From: Anseranas semipalmata
Lineage: Eukaryota; Chordata; Aves; Anseriformes; Anseranatidae
Length of the DNA: 64,000 bases
Direction of reading: 5' to 3'
Assembly (NCBI GenBank): GCA_013399115.1
Contig: VXAA01003998.1
Location: forward strand, 327,048-391,047
The translations under genes and the position numbers were made by a program. Shown piece after piece: positions 37,810-49,772 of this stretch. The notes below the pieces were generated by a model that was not told the origin of the DNA, ran no database searches, and saw only the letters and a list, made by a program, of their open reading frames with translations. The first letter of the stretch is position 1; each line of letters starts with the position of its first letter.

Positions 37810-40800
37810 GTAAGTATACTTCTTGTCTACTAAACCAAAACCTAACATTTAAGCAATAGGCAGCATGTCTTCAAATAATTTGTTAACCTGCCAAGTACAG
37901 TTATGAAGAGATTTCAGAAATTTACAGATAACCGCATGATGTCGGAAAATAACCAAGATGGTCCCAGATTGCAAAGCCCTAGTTGTATAATCTACATCGA
38001 ACTCGGGCAGACATGTCAACTTACAGTTCTCCATCAGTTATACTTAAAAGGGATAAGAATTTTGTGGAGCTAAAGTTTGACGGTTGTTGTTGTTCTCTCC
38101 ATTGTTACATCTCAGCAGATTGCCAGTTAAAGACTTAACATTAATCCAACTCATCTGCCTTACTGACGACACTGCTTATTCAGAAACAGTTCTGAATGTG
38201 AATAGAGAGAAAAAATAAGTTGGTAATGTTATTCACAGGAACACAGGATCATGCTTTTTGGTGGTATTTACATGTCCAATTTAAAAATTAGAAACTGGAG
38301 AAGGACCTAGATCTCAAGTTGTATTTTCACAAACAATGTAAGAACTCAAGATAAAACGTGTAAGGCTGTGTCAGTGCAGACTATTAAAATCCAAGTTCAG
38401 CACAAGATTCTTTTGAAATTATTTTTTTTTTGGTCCTGCTCCACTGATCATCGAAACTAGTAGCCCTTCTTCCTCTAGCATCAGAGAGCTTTGGAGTAAG
38501 CCCTATTAGATGAGTTCTCCTAAGTGTAATTAAGCATCTAAAATATTTAACAGTTAAACTGAAGAAATAGCAAGAGAGAAGAGAGGAGGAAACAGTTATC
38601 AAGTAACAGGACCACAGATAATATATAATGAAAATTGGACATTTTGCTTTCAGTCTCACTTGGACTGTTTTTGTCAAGCTCCTGTTGGAATTCTTGAGCA
38701 TACTGAAGCACCTACCTCTGATTTGCAAGCAATAGTTATCTAATTTTGTTCAATATAATTTTAGTAGTGCGTGACTAAAGTTACTTAATCCCAAAATAAC
38801 AAATAGAAAAATCTTTAAATTGTGAAGCAACTGTTGTCTTGAATATGTATTCTGTCAGTGTCGTAAACAGTAGCAGTATTCATGTTTAAGAAATTCCTAG
38901 ATTAGCAAAGAGAGAATGAAATGACTAAAGAAGGAGTTATTAAAATGGATTAGCTAGAAATGACTAAGATTAGATTTCTAAAGTATGAAGAATGCTAATT
39001 AGGAAGTTTTTGTTACTGTATTTGATTAAGTAGTTGGCTTAAATCCTATTCGTGACACATTACATCTGTAACTCCTGTATCTTTGGAAGCTGTATTTAAT
39101 CAGTTTTGGAATATCATCATAACTCCGCTTTCCCGGAATAATAAGCATGACAGAAAACATTATTGCCATTTAATTTTTTGCACAGGCTGTTCTTATTTGT
39201 GCTAGGCAAATTACCAAAAGTGATTGGTTAAATGACCGTCCTGTTGCATTTTGTTAGTATGATTAAAATATAAAATCAGACTTTTCAGATATGGGGCGGT
39301 AACTGCCAGTCACGAGAAACTAAGTTAAAAATAACTTTTTCTTGGAACAGTGTCTTTTGTTTCTCCAAACCAGCAATGTGAAAAATAAGTATGATTTATC
39401 CAGGAAGACCATCGTTACACCAAGCCTAGCACCTGTCTGTATATATGATTTTCAAATGGGATTTTCAGAAGCAGGAATTTTTTTTGGTGAAATAAGTCTC
39501 ATTTAAGCCATGGAAAAAACTTTGCTTGAATGATACAGAGCTAATGGAAATTTTCTTTACCAAAACATCAAAGGGGGACTTACTGTGTTTTACTGGGCAT
39601 AGGGAAGAGGAAGAGCAATGGTGTTCAGTTTCAGTCAGTGAACTGTTGCTAAGGGAAAAAAAAACATGGACATCATGACGATGATGCTTTGTTTCAGCAT
39701 TTTGAAATGAAAACTCTTTGCCTTCTCTAATTTCTGCAGTTGTACCCTGCTCCTTTACACGCAGGCGGTCGTGGCTGTGCGCAGATGGCTGGGAACAGGC
39801 AGGTTCCGCCTCTGCGGGGCTCATGGGCTTCTGCAGCAATCTTCCCCCGGGCTGTCTGGCTAAGCACCCTCAGCTCCCCGTTACGAGTTTATTGCTGTTC
39901 TTGCAATTCCAAGAAACTCAATTAAAAGCTGACGAGAAATGAAAGATAATAAACGTCCTAGTCTCATAGCTCTTTCCAATTATCTACCTCACATCCTTTA
40001 ATCTGCAGCCCCTGGCAGAGGGGATGGGTACAAGACAGTGTCTGAATACTGCTTGAATTTCCATCCTTAGGTCCCCTGACTGGGTTCACGATACTCCCTC
40101 ACTCAGAAATTGTTGGTTGGTTGTTTTTTTAAGAGCTAAAGTTCCTCCATCTAACCTTGCCCTCACCCTGTTTTTGGATGGAGTCTGGGATGCGTCACCT
40201 CCTGTCACACATGACCGCCCCTACTCATTCCCCTTCCTTTAAGCCTCCCTCTTCTGAAGGCAGGCACTGCGCAGATTTTTCTCTACCACTTCTCCCCTTG
40301 TAATCTTTTGCTATTACCTGTCCAGCTTTGCTACTGCTGTGACAGTTGGGCATGTTCAAGGCGGGCACAGAGGACTTTACACCCAAGAGTTATAAAGGCA
40401 CACACTAACTTGCCATTGCCTCTTAGGAGGTGCATGTCAGCTTTGGAAGCTCTTCCTTCTCATTTCACCTGCTCAGCTCGTCTCTTTTCCCATCCACTAC
40501 CTCTACACATCTGTCTCTCAGGCTCCCTTCCCAGAAGGTTTTCTCCCTTTCACACCTTTTCACAGCCCTACCTCCTCTCCAGTTAGGGCTGGCCACTTGG
40601 CTAAAGCATTAGAGGAACCCTTAAGAAACCCACCCCAGCAGCGACAGCTTGTGAATGAGAAGGGGCAGTTTCAACCAGGGAAGCGATTACAGCCATGGCT
40701 TTCCGGGCAGCGATTGCTCTCCCCCTTCCCGCAGGGGTGTGCCGCTCTTCCCGAGCTCTCCCACAGGCCTGCAGGGAGCCGGGAGCTCCCCGGGCAGCTC

Positions 40801-41212
40801 GCGCCAGCGCTGCCCCCAGGGCCCAGCTTCCCGAGGCGAGGCCGCCGACCCAGGTGCTGCTCGCGGGGGCTAAGAGGCGAGCGCAAGCTGCAAACGCCCC
40901 CAGAAGACCCTGCATGCTCTGCTTTAGCGACTCGATTATCAAATAAATCACATGCTTTAACCAACAGAGTTAAACAAACCGGGTAAGGGCGCCAAGCTTG
41001 CCTTGGGTCCCCAGTCTTTACCATCTGATGAGTTCTTTCAGATAAAGTAGGGTATTTGCTGTAAGTACCTAGCCCTGATATCCTCCACCAGGCAAAACAA
41101 ACCCTTTTCCCCTATACCTATTACTTACAAGTCAATATTTAAACCAGCTTCTTTAAGAAAGGTACAAGGAACTCTTTCTTCTTTTTAAAATGCTTCATTT
41201 GTCCTATTTAAG
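37810..41212 (+). other. SORBS2: SORBS2 intron with internal CpG-rich patch
   Basis: An intron of 3,403 bp. Most is AT-rich, but 39.75-39.87 kb and especially 40.60-40.96 kb are strikingly GC- and CpG-rich; the latter is listed separately. Confidence 0.87.
40600..40960. promoter_or_regulatory. Intronic CpG-island-like patch
   Basis: Around 40690-40900 I count about 19 CpG dinucleotides in roughly 210 bases, against near absence in the flanking intron. Open frames run through it on several strands, as expected for GC-rich DNA lacking stop codons, and none resembles a known protein. It could be an internal promoter, an enhancer or a GC-rich repeat remnant. No TATA box or splice context decides. 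Confidence 0.5.
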
Positions 41213-41319
41213 GTTTCAGGCTCTATATAACTATACTCCTAGGAACGAAGATGAATTGGAGCTCAGAGAGGGAGATGTCATTGATGTGATGGAAAAATGT
41301 GATGATGGATGGTTTGTGG
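41213..41319 (+). CDS. SORBS2: SORBS2 exon: SH3-3, main part
   Basis: A 107-bp exon, phase 2 in and phase 1 out, reading [18 protein letters not shown] then [23 protein letters not shown], the acidic RT loop (RNEDELEL), GDVIDV and the groove Trp of GWFVG are all intact. Human has RESDVIDV where this has REGDVIDV. The third SH3 of SORBS proteins is the one associated with signalling partners such as Sos and with actin regulators in this family. Confidence 0.97.
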
Positions 41320-42119
41320 GTATGTTTTAATTTGTTTGCTTTTGCATTTATTCTTTATTCCTGACCTCTGCTGCCCTGTTTGTTTGGTGTCTTATAAACC
41401 AATTAATTTCTTGTATGCAACGTAATAAACTTGAACCTGGCTTTATCAGGAGAAAACCCCAAAGTCATCCAAAATTAATGGGTGATTTTTCACTTGTGTG
41501 CTTTGCAGTTGATGACACAAACTGCCGCGTGCTTCCAGTTTGTTCTGCAGCACTGTTGTCATTCTCCCACGACACAAAGTGGACCGTGTACTACTTCTCT
41601 CTTCATAAAAACCCAAAATGTAAAACTTACACAAATACCGCTATGGAGTTGACTATTTGTGAGAACCAAGTATTACCAGACAAACAGATTTCACACCTAG
41701 GTCTAGATAAGGTGGCTTAATCATTGCATAAACCCTCATGCACACAGTGGCTAACTTCTTTATCATCTTAGTAGTCCTCAGCATTCCAAAAATCCAAATT
41801 ATTTAATCACAAACAATTGATGTTGTTTAAGCTAAATGATTTCTATGTACCAAGTCAAAATTTCAGCACACTGGATTTGACACAGATTTTAATCAGGCTA
41901 AACAATTCAATCAAATATGCCTCTTTATTTGCTTTTTCCTTCCTGCAGTTATAATTTGTTAAAATTCACAACTCACAAGTGAAATTTGAAATAACTTAAT
42001 TGACTTGTAAAGAACAGTAGATATGTTTGTGAAATACTATTACAAAAATGTAAAGGCCATGCTTACATAGTGATTTCCTGTTCTTATTCCCATCTTTCAT
42101 CTATTGCTTCTAATTTCAG
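41320..42119 (+). other. SORBS2: SORBS2 last intron
   Basis: An intron of 800 bp, gtatgt to tttcag. The open frame 41415-41720 inside it has no recognisable content. Confidence 0.9.
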
Positions 42120-42181
42120 GAACCTCAAGAAGAACCAAATTCTTTGGTACTTTCCCTGGAAACTATGTCAAGAGGCTGTGA
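42120..42181 (+). CDS. SORBS2: SORBS2 terminal coding exon: end of SH3-3
   Basis: It completes the Gly codon and reads [19 protein letters not shown], then TGA at 42179-42181. GTFPGNYV is the last SH3 motif, and the protein ends three residues later exactly as in human SORBS2. This fixes the frame of all upstream exons. Confidence 0.98.
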
Positions 42182-43181
42182 ATTTTTTTTCCTGCTTATT
42201 TATGCTGCATCTCTGCAACACATCTGCATAAAGCTGCTAGAAAACATGCTACACTGGCCTTCTGTTTGCTAGCTTGCAGTCTCAAATAGAGGCCGCCCAG
42301 TTCATCCTCATCCCATCCCATCCGCAAACCGCTCCAGCAGTGTTCCAGCAACGACTGCAGTCCGAATACCTGAGCTTTTCCGAAGCAAGAGGAATCGCTT
42401 CAGCATTTAAGTACCCCCTGCTTTAAAGTCTTTCATTTGAGACACAATAGTCAAAGCCTGGCCACGGGCACACAGAAGGATTGCCATGGGAGGGGTGCAG
42501 GGAGAGGGAGGAACTCTTCTTGTTTGAGACGTTTGTGGTACTGCCATGAAGCCGATGGGAAAATAAGATTTTTCAGCACGCATGTACAACAGAGGGGAAG
42601 TTGCTGTTTACTATTTAAAAACAAAAAGTTCTGAGTTTCCACATTCTTGTTAGCTTGGCAGCATTTGTTGCTTTCACTTTGCCGTATCACTGGTTTGCCT
42701 ATTGTACTGGTTTACAATGACAACTTATAATATAGATTTTTTGCCTGCACTTGTATGTTGAAACATATGCACAGTGACTGTAAAATCTCAAGCAAGTGTA
42801 GTGAAAAAAGGAAGAACTGCAAGTGTTCTGATGGTGCAATGGTATTGGCTACACCCTTTTTCCCCCCTGTTAAAGCTGTAAAGTTTTCTGTTAAAAGGTA
42901 AAAGTGCAAGAGGTATAAAACCTCAGGAAACAGAATTTAATGAAAAGACAGACAATGATACAAGCATAGGCAATAACAACCTGCTAATGATGTCTGACAT
43001 TAAATGGTTGTAATCAAAATGTTGTAATAGTCAGCAACATGAAATTTGAGGGGTTAGTGTTTTTACGTATCACAGGAATTTTAAGAAGCAGAAAGTAAGC
43101 AGTGTTAGTGCAAAGGATTTTTTTCTCTAACATAGCCACCTAAAAAAATATTCACAAGTATCATGTACTGATTTATTTCAC

Positions 43182-43203
43182 TATATATATATATGTGTGT
43201 ATG
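43182..43203. repeat. (TA)n(TG)n microsatellite
   Basis: Alternating TA then TG dinucleotides in the SORBS2 3' UTR. Confidence 0.9.
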
Positions 43204-43406
43204 TTAACAAAACCTGAGTTACACATTCTTTTTTAGGAATTTAGTACAGAAAAAAAATCACAAGTATTAAAACTGAAACATTTTAGAGAGCTTTTTTTTC
43301 TTCCTGAATGAAACAAGTATTTGAAAACACACATTTTCCATAAGCAAAGGTAAGCATAAATAGCGTATGAAATTAAGGCACAGGATGATAACGACTATGA
43401 CTTTAT

Positions 43407-43425
43407 AATAAAATAAATAAATAAA
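43407..43425 (+). terminator. SORBS2: Candidate proximal poly(A) signals of SORBS2
   Basis: Four overlapping AATAAA hexamers in an AATA-rich microsatellite about 1.2 kb after the stop codon. They may serve as a proximal polyadenylation site, or may just be simple repeat. Confidence 0.4.
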
Positions 43426-44115
43426 ATCAGATTTGGTTTCTTCAGCACCTTATAGATGGCAAAAGCTTCTACTGCATTTCTCATGGGTAAAGGAGTGAAA
43501 TTATCAAAATGTATGTAGTCTCTGTAGCATTTTGTACATATGTTTGCTTTTTTGTACAGAGCCATTTGGTTGTTGATTTAAAAAAAAAAAAAAAATTAAG
43601 TTCCTTATTTGATCTTTCCCCTCTTCACATACAGAACATTTCAATGCATTTTTCTTTACTTGCTCTATTTACCATAAGCACATCTGGATAGTGCAATTCT
43701 GTAAGATAGCATTTTATGCAAAACTTTATTAATTAAAATATGGTTTACCAGCCAAATCTAAATGTACATATGTCTTTATTACTGAGAAATGTCATTAAGA
43801 CAAAGGTAAAGAAACATCTTTGTGCAGCATACCTTTATTATTGCAGATTTCATGGCAAAAGCTTTATATTTCAAAGGCTTTCAATTTTAAACTAGATCTG
43901 CATGCAGCTTTGCTGTGAGATTAATACCTATCTTTGATGCCATTTATGATTGAAACTTAAATATCTGTTGCCTGTGATATTTAAAAAGTACTGTTTCTAC
44001 TCTGTATCTGATTTTAGAAAAATACAGGTTTTTCATACCTGGCTTTCAGGTAACTTTGAATTCCTACAAACAAAAGGTCTCTGTGTTTTTTTTTTTTTTT
44101 CTTGAATAGACTTCT

Positions 44116-44121
44116 AATAAA
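44116..44121 (+). terminator. SORBS2: Candidate distal poly(A) signal of SORBS2
   Basis: AATAAA preceded by a long T run (44086-44100) and followed by a G/T-bearing stretch (gcttggag, aaagtgttt). The implied 3' UTR is close to 2 kb. No transcript evidence is available here. Confidence 0.55.
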
Positions 44122-44569
44122 TTTTGCTTGGAGTACAAAAGTGTTTCCCCCCCCATCATTTCTCAAAATATGTGTAACATACCACTAAAGTGCTGCAAAG
44201 CTCTTTAAGCTTATATGCAAATAGTCAGTTCTTCCTTGTACAGAGATTTTTTTTCCACCACCAAGCATACTCGGATTATATATATGCACAACTGGTATTA
44301 TCCACACTGTTCTCCATTGGTCCACTTCAGTGTCATCCCTAAGACTCTTGAATCCAGAAGCAACATTCGGGGCTTTCTGCACTGAGTGCACTAATCTGAG
44401 CTCTCCTTCCCTGCTGAAGCGCAAAGGTAAAACGCAGCTGAAGCCCTTGGCACCTAGCAAGAGTTCCCACACCCTAATTCTTTCCTTAAAAACGAAACAG
44501 GGACTCCTCTACAAGGTGACAGCACAGAATTAAGATTCAAGGAAAACAGAGGTTGGGGGAGCACCTCAC

Positions 44570-44940
44570 GCTTGGGACTCTGCCTGCGGCATGCAATTAC
44601 CCACACCGATGCCTCTGCTGGAGCAGCAAGCTGCTCTTTGCCGAAGACAAAACACACAAGGAGCGGAGCCAGCAAGCAGCAGCCTCTCATTCCCCGACCA
44701 GTAACGCACCCGGTATTACCGCTGCCTCGGGCAGCTCCTCGGTCCCAGTTGTGCAGCTCACGCTGGCTCCACCGCCGGGTCGTTCCCCCTTGTACCGCTG
44801 GGGAAGGCGGCGGAACGCGAGCTGCGCCCGACGCGAGCAGCCTGCTGCCCCAGGCCTGACCCGCGGCTTCGCCGTCGCGCTGGCTGGGCTGATGGAACGC
44901 CAGCTGGCGGTCTCCTCCGTCAGCACCAACACGGCTTCCA
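44570..44940. promoter_or_regulatory. CpG-rich patch just downstream of SORBS2
   Basis: A GC-rich block with dense CpG, most of all at 44770-44900 (gggtcgttcc, ggcggaacgcga, cccgacgcgag, cttcgccgtcgcgc). It lies about 450 bp past the inferred SORBS2 end. It is possibly a promoter or enhancer; no transcript start could be identified. Confidence 0.4.
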
Positions 44941-46916
44941 TTTGGACAAGGCCTAATTTAGCCTGTGCTGTTGTCTCTGGGGTAAACGTGCCCTTCCAGC
45001 ACTAAGTTAGCTTAAACCCGCCGCATACGTCTCTTCCTACAGCTCTATAAGCTAACACTGGATTATACAAGCAAACGTTGCGTGGGTTGTCCCTCTCCCT
45101 GCTGGCTGCGTGGTGCTTTGCACCATAGACCTGTACGAATTGTAAGGTGTAGCAAATACTAGGCTTTAATACGGGTTGTTTTTTTTCCCCCCCTCAGTAA
45201 AAGCTAGCCTAATATTAAGTAAAGGCAGGAAGCCCAAAAACTGGTTGGTGTAGTCGCGCTAATTCTTACAGACTACCCAAACACAAAAACCAACGTGGCT
45301 AAGGATTCCTAAACATTGTAAATATACAGAGAAATTCTGAATGGTTAAGGGTTGAAAGAGCATCCTCTTTGCTAATTGTAACTTAAGAATAAGAAAGGAA
45401 GAAAAAAAAAAAATGAAAAGATGGATCATTGTAATAGGAATAGCAAGTCATCGACGCCAGAAAAAAAACTGTAGTGTTAGTGTTTTAGACAAAAGGTGTT
45501 GTAAGCTGAGAAAAAAGTAAAAGCAAAGCAGAGCCAAACTATACGTGCCACCAAAGCTGCTCGGCGTATTGAGAGGGCCGGCAAGTCAACTGTTAAACGT
45601 GTTTATGCAGCCTTGTTACACGCAGCAGGTATCAATCAGATCAAAACCCGAATCCACCCCTTGTACAGAGCCGGGAAGTTGCCAGACTGATATGTAGAAA
45701 TCGGTGCCTCCTCCACACGCTGTAAGCAGGGGAGATACTGAAGGTTTTCTTCTTCAGCTCCACGGGTATCCAACACCATGCTATTTGTTTGACTCGGTGA
45801 AAAAAAATGCCTTTTAGTTTTATCTGCCCCCATTAGTGTGATCATTAAGTCCTGGCCAAAATTGCTCAGTATTATCTATTATTAATATAGTGAAATCACA
45901 CTCCTTTGAAAATTACATGTATTTTTCTATTTATCAACCAAGAATATGATAAAATTCACTGAAAGGGAAACAGAAGAATGACTGAAATCCTGCTTGCACT
46001 CCTCCGAGTCAGATCCTACTTAGACCAAAGAAAGCAATGCTGGTGACATACAGGCTCTTATTCATGTATTTTTGTCACTCCAAAACAGAAAAAGAATAAC
46101 AGAAGTTTCTAGGTTAATGTGCAGTGATGAAACCATGGAAGAGCCTGAGCAATACTGCAGGTACGATTTTGGGTGTAATCCTGTTGGTTGGTAATACTGG
46201 GCACCTTAATTCTTCAGCAGCTCTGCACCCGTAATTCCTGACCCGTTTCATTTGCACCGATGCGAATGCCACGTATAAAGCATTACAGAATGTTGCCTTC
46301 TAGTATTATATTTAACTTCTGTTTCTTCGGGAGTCATGGGGAAGGAGCAGAGCTCTGCAATAACACCCTATGTAATATTACCGGAAAGCAGAAAGCACGT
46401 GTACTAAACCAGCCCTAACGCCGAGCAGCCGTTGCACAGGGATGTCGTGTCTCACTGCGGATCCGCTGCAGCAGGATGGCATTATGTCACGAGTGACACC
46501 ATAGGGAAAAAAAAAAAAAAAAAAGTGTTGACTGACGACCAGGAATGCGTTGCTAGGTTTATCCTCAGTAGAGATGCTCAGATCTCAACAATTTATGTTT
46601 CTCGCTGCCAACACAAATAAACTTTGAAGCCATAATCTCATCACCCACGTACATGCATAGCACAGCAATCCTCCTACATTTTCCATCCATCAGAAGGAAA
46701 AAACAAAGAAAAACAGTAAGCCACTCTTAAAAATACCCCACGAATAATGCAATTATTTCCACTTCCAGCACCGAAGCGTTACCAGACAGTTGGCTGCACG
46801 CAGCGACCCCTGACACGTCCCCCCTGACATGGAGGAGGGAAACACAAGCCCCCGCCTCGCTGTACTCCCCTGGGCCCGCTCCGGGTGCCCAGCTCTAGCT
46901 CCAAGCGGTTTGCAGG

Positions 46917-46951
46917 GCAGTGTGTGGTTTGCAGGGCAGTGCTATCTCACT
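46917..46951. repeat. 19-bp tandem duplication
   Basis: Two adjacent copies of a unit beginning ggtttgcagggcagtg. A recent local duplication in intergenic DNA without evident function. Confidence 0.85.
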
Positions 46952-47029
46952 GTCTCAAGCGACCTGGTCCTTGAACGCCTTTTTGGCTGACTAAAGGTGC
47001 TTCCGTGTCCTTTTGATGCATCCCCAGCC

Positions 47030-47260
47030 CTCCTACAAGCAATATAGGAGAGCTGAGGGGACAGCCGCCAGAGCTAGGAAGAGAAGGACGGAGCCTGCCG
47101 CCAGCCCCTCGCACCGGGACGTTTCCCCGCGGCTGCTGCCTGCGGCCGGATCAACCCGGGCACACCGCTGCCCGGCCTGAACGCCCTAACGTGAAGCGTG
47201 CACGAACGCTGCCTGGCTCGGGGCCTGCCGCAGGCTTCTCTACGCTGCCGCCAACTCGTC
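47030..47260. promoter_or_regulatory. CpG-rich intergenic patch
   Basis: GC-rich with many CpG (gcaccgggacg, ccccgcggctg, gcggccgga). It is flanked by AT-rich DNA. Function unknown. Confidence 0.35.
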
Positions 47261-47879
47261 TCTTACAGATGGGTGGTTTTTACGTGTAACGGGAAATATC
47301 TGAACAGGTGGGAATCAGCCCCTCCGCCCTTAACCACAGTAGAGAGTCGATTCATGCGCTCAAAATGTCCAAGGTAGTCGAGGGCGGTACCGACATGCCA
47401 CTGAAGAGCTCTGTACGCTAATTATAGCTTCTCTTCATCTGCGGCCGGCGGAGCCAGCTCTGAGGTACAGGGCACAGAGCAACACTGCGCAATCTCAAGT
47501 ATGAAAGTCCTGTCCCATCAAAGCCACGGGGAAACATATGGGACGCCAAAACCAAGAACACCGCACACATTTTACTAGCCACCAGTCCATACCCATGTTC
47601 TAAAGCAAGCAGACTGCTGAAGAGGGCCGCAAAGTTTTTGCACCTTGTGTTTAAGTCAAAGGGAGATCTAAAAAGCAATGGTCAGAGGAGAAAAAAAAAA
47701 AAAATTAGCCCGAACCTATGACAGCATCCGATAATAAATTCGGATCATTACAGTTTTAACTACAAAACCACCAGGTTTTAAGTTGTTAAAAAAGCCCAAC
47801 TTTTCATTAGCCCAAATCACCGATATATCCTAAAGCACTGCTTACTATCCAAGCTGTCTTCACCTTTCGCAACCCGCTC

Positions 47880-48600
47880 CTCCTTCCTGTTGCACTGCGC
47901 GGTCACAAACCGTGCAGCCTGACACAGGAACCGGCCGCCTGCAGCTTCTGCGTACAGCACTCATCCGGAGAGCCTTGGGCCTTCAAGGCCTCAGCCATTG
48001 CCTTCATACAGATAAAAGCCACTGGATTAAGCTGGGTCACTTACAGACGTATTTTCACAGGCACGTCCTGTGCCTCAGGTAACCTGTACTTCTCGAACAT
48101 CTGCTCCTTTAAGCAAGTCTTGCAAAAAAAAGAAAAAACACCCAAAGGGGGNGGGGGGGGGGGGGGGGGGGGTGATTACCAGAGGAGAAAGAGCAGTCCA
48201 TTTGGGAAGCGGAGGCAGGCAAGAGCTGTTAGAAGCCCTGCCAATAGGACACTTCCCTCTCCACCCGCACCTCCACCTTGCCCATCGTTGCCCAAAACCC
48301 AGAACTTCCACAGACGGCAGACGCCTCCTGCATCAGGCCATAACATACACGCTAACCCACGCTACTTAAAGCATAAGCCTAATTTAAGCGCCAAGCCCGG
48401 GTAACTGCGGTGCACGTCAGGACTCCGGGACCCAGCTTTGTGGCTGGCTGCGATCTGCCGACCTCTGGCCCCCGTCCCGCCGCGTCCTTACACCAGAAGG
48501 CCGTGGTGGCCTTCCAGCTGGCGCTGTTTGTCACGGCCCCGCGGACACGGCAACTCCTCCACAGCGACTGCTGCTGTAATGCTAAGCCCGAGCCACGAGG
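47880..48600. promoter_or_regulatory. GC-rich intergenic patch
   Basis: GC-rich over roughly 700 bp, split by A- and G-homopolymers near 48123-48172. CpG is densest at 48400-48600 (cccgtcccgccgcgtcc, cacggccccgcggacacggc). No coding potential recognised. Confidence 0.35.
48147..48172. repeat. Poly-G run with ambiguous base
   Basis: Twenty-six positions of G with an n at 48152, preceded by A-rich sequence. The length is likely uncertain in the assembly, and the strand could form G-quadruplex structure. Confidence 0.95.
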
Positions 48601-48990
48601 CGAAAAAACAGACAGCAAAGACAGTAGTTTGTGGGACGTAAGATGACAATTGTATGATAAAAGAAAAAAATATATATATGCCTGTTTCTTAGAGACAGAT
48701 ATTCAGAAGGTTTGGTGCTTGGACCACAAACAGCTGTATTGTTGTCCTTATATGTGATCTCATCATTTGTTTGTGTATGAAGTCTCATCTCTTAGGAGAC
48801 CGCAAGCAGATCAAAATGAGGAGAAAATTCGGAAGAAATCAGGAGCCCCAGCCAGGATGGGCAGCTTTGCCTCCTACCTTGCTTCTCTCTTCCACAAAGG
48901 TACTCTGTAGCTAGCAGCAGACTTTTTTTAACCTGTTATTTACCACGGAGGGCATTCTTAGTGTCAGAACGGGGGTAACACTTAAAAAAA

Positions 48991-49011
48991 AATAAAATAA
49001 AATAAAATAAA
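48991..49011. repeat. (AAAAT)n simple repeat
   Basis: About four copies of a five-base unit in AT-rich intergenic DNA. Confidence 0.9.
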
Positions 49012-49559
49012 TCCAATTTCAAGTTCATCTAGAGGAAGGCTATGGCTAGTAGGAACAAAATACAAATCACAGTCCTACAGGCACAGACATTTTCTTGTTT
49101 ACCAGGCAATCACCATTCCTTCCTTGACACTTCAGTTCAGATCTTTTTCCAGAGATAAAACTTTTTACTAACAGAAATAAATTAGAAGGGGGAAAACATA
49201 CACAGACTTGTTTCCACAGGGAGAAAACACACTTAAAGGCATGCACTTGATCTTCATGGAAGTTGGCAGAAACTTCACCACCCCGAGAAGAACAAGGTTT
49301 CTCTTATCATCCACTAACAACTGAAAGAAATATTTTATTAGTCTCTTCAAAAGGCAGCTTTAGAGGAAACACTGCTACCACCTCATGCCTGAGGGATTTC
49401 TATAGTCAACACAAATTATACTGTGGATCTGTTCCTAGTTTTGAACCTTGGAAGTTCTCTGGAATTTTTGTCACTTCAAGTGCTGCAGAACAAAAGTCAG
49501 CTCCTTCTCAGGTAGCAGCACAGGTAACCTCCACACAAACGTTCCTCTTCCTTCCTAAA

Positions 49560-49772
49560 GAAAAATTTCTTTACTGAAAGGGTTATGCAGCATTGGAACA
49601 GGCTGCCCAGGGAAGTGGTCGAGTCACCATCCCTGGAGGTATTTAAAAGACATTTGGATGCAGAGCTTGGAGACATGGTCTAGTGGAGGGATTGTTAGTG
49701 TTAGGTCTTAGGTTGGACTAGGTGATCTTGAAGGTCTCTTCCAACCAAAAGATTCTGTGATTCTGTGATTCT
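49560..49772 (+). mobile_element. CR1 LINE 3' fragment (plus strand)
   Basis: About 213 bp matching the avian CR1 3' end from memory: 'aacaggctgcccaggg', 'ggtcgagtcaccatcc', 'ctggaggtatttaaa', 'acatggtctagtgg', 'ggttggactaggtgat', 'ggtctcttccaacc', ending in two tandem ATTCTGTG-type octamers. Heavily 5'-truncated, as usual for CR1, with no coding capacity. Confidence 0.95.

Larger units (their letters stand above)
5337..44140 (+). other. SORBS2: SORBS2 gene span (3' part, partial)
   Basis: Sixteen exons read in consistent phase give a protein that, by memory comparison, follows human SORBS2 (ArgBP2) closely: SoHo domain, Ser-rich linker, long nArgBP2-type region with a His tract, SH3-1, SH3-2, variable linker, SH3-3. 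All introns are GT-AG. Exon lengths in order are 84, 57, 53, 188, 1575, 92, 47, 115, 129, 204, 786, 195, 108, 50, 107 and a terminal 59 coding bases, totalling 1,283 codons before the stop. SORBS2 is a scaffold for actin regulators and for Abl/Arg, Pyk2 and Cbl, acting at Z-discs, stress fibres, adhesions and synapses. The 5' exons are missing here. The 3' end at about 44140 is inferred from a polyadenylation signal, so it is approximate. Confidence 0.95.
42182..44140 (+). other. SORBS2: SORBS2 3' untranslated region (end inferred)
   Basis: About 2 kb of AT-rich sequence after the stop. It holds a cluster of overlapping AATAAA signals at 43407-43425 and a further AATAAA at 44116-44121, which may give alternative 3' ends. 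Two copies of TGTACATATGT (43533 and 43763) contain the Pumilio recognition word TGTANATA. A (TA)n/(TG)n microsatellite lies at 43182-43203. Confidence 0.75.
44141..49559. other. Intergenic region with CpG-rich patches
   Basis: No gene is recognised. It alternates AT-rich DNA with GC/CpG-rich patches at about 44.57-44.94, 47.03-47.26 and 47.88-48.60 kb. Open frames of up to 150 codons fall in these patches on both strands, but none resembles a protein family I know and none has coherent splice signals. It also holds a 19-bp tandem duplication, a poly-G run with an n, and AAAAT repeats. Confidence 0.7.

Noticed and set aside
44553..45005. A 150-codon open frame on the + strand in a CpG-rich patch.
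   Set aside because: GC-rich DNA has few stop codons, frames are open on both strands here, and the peptide is not recognisable.
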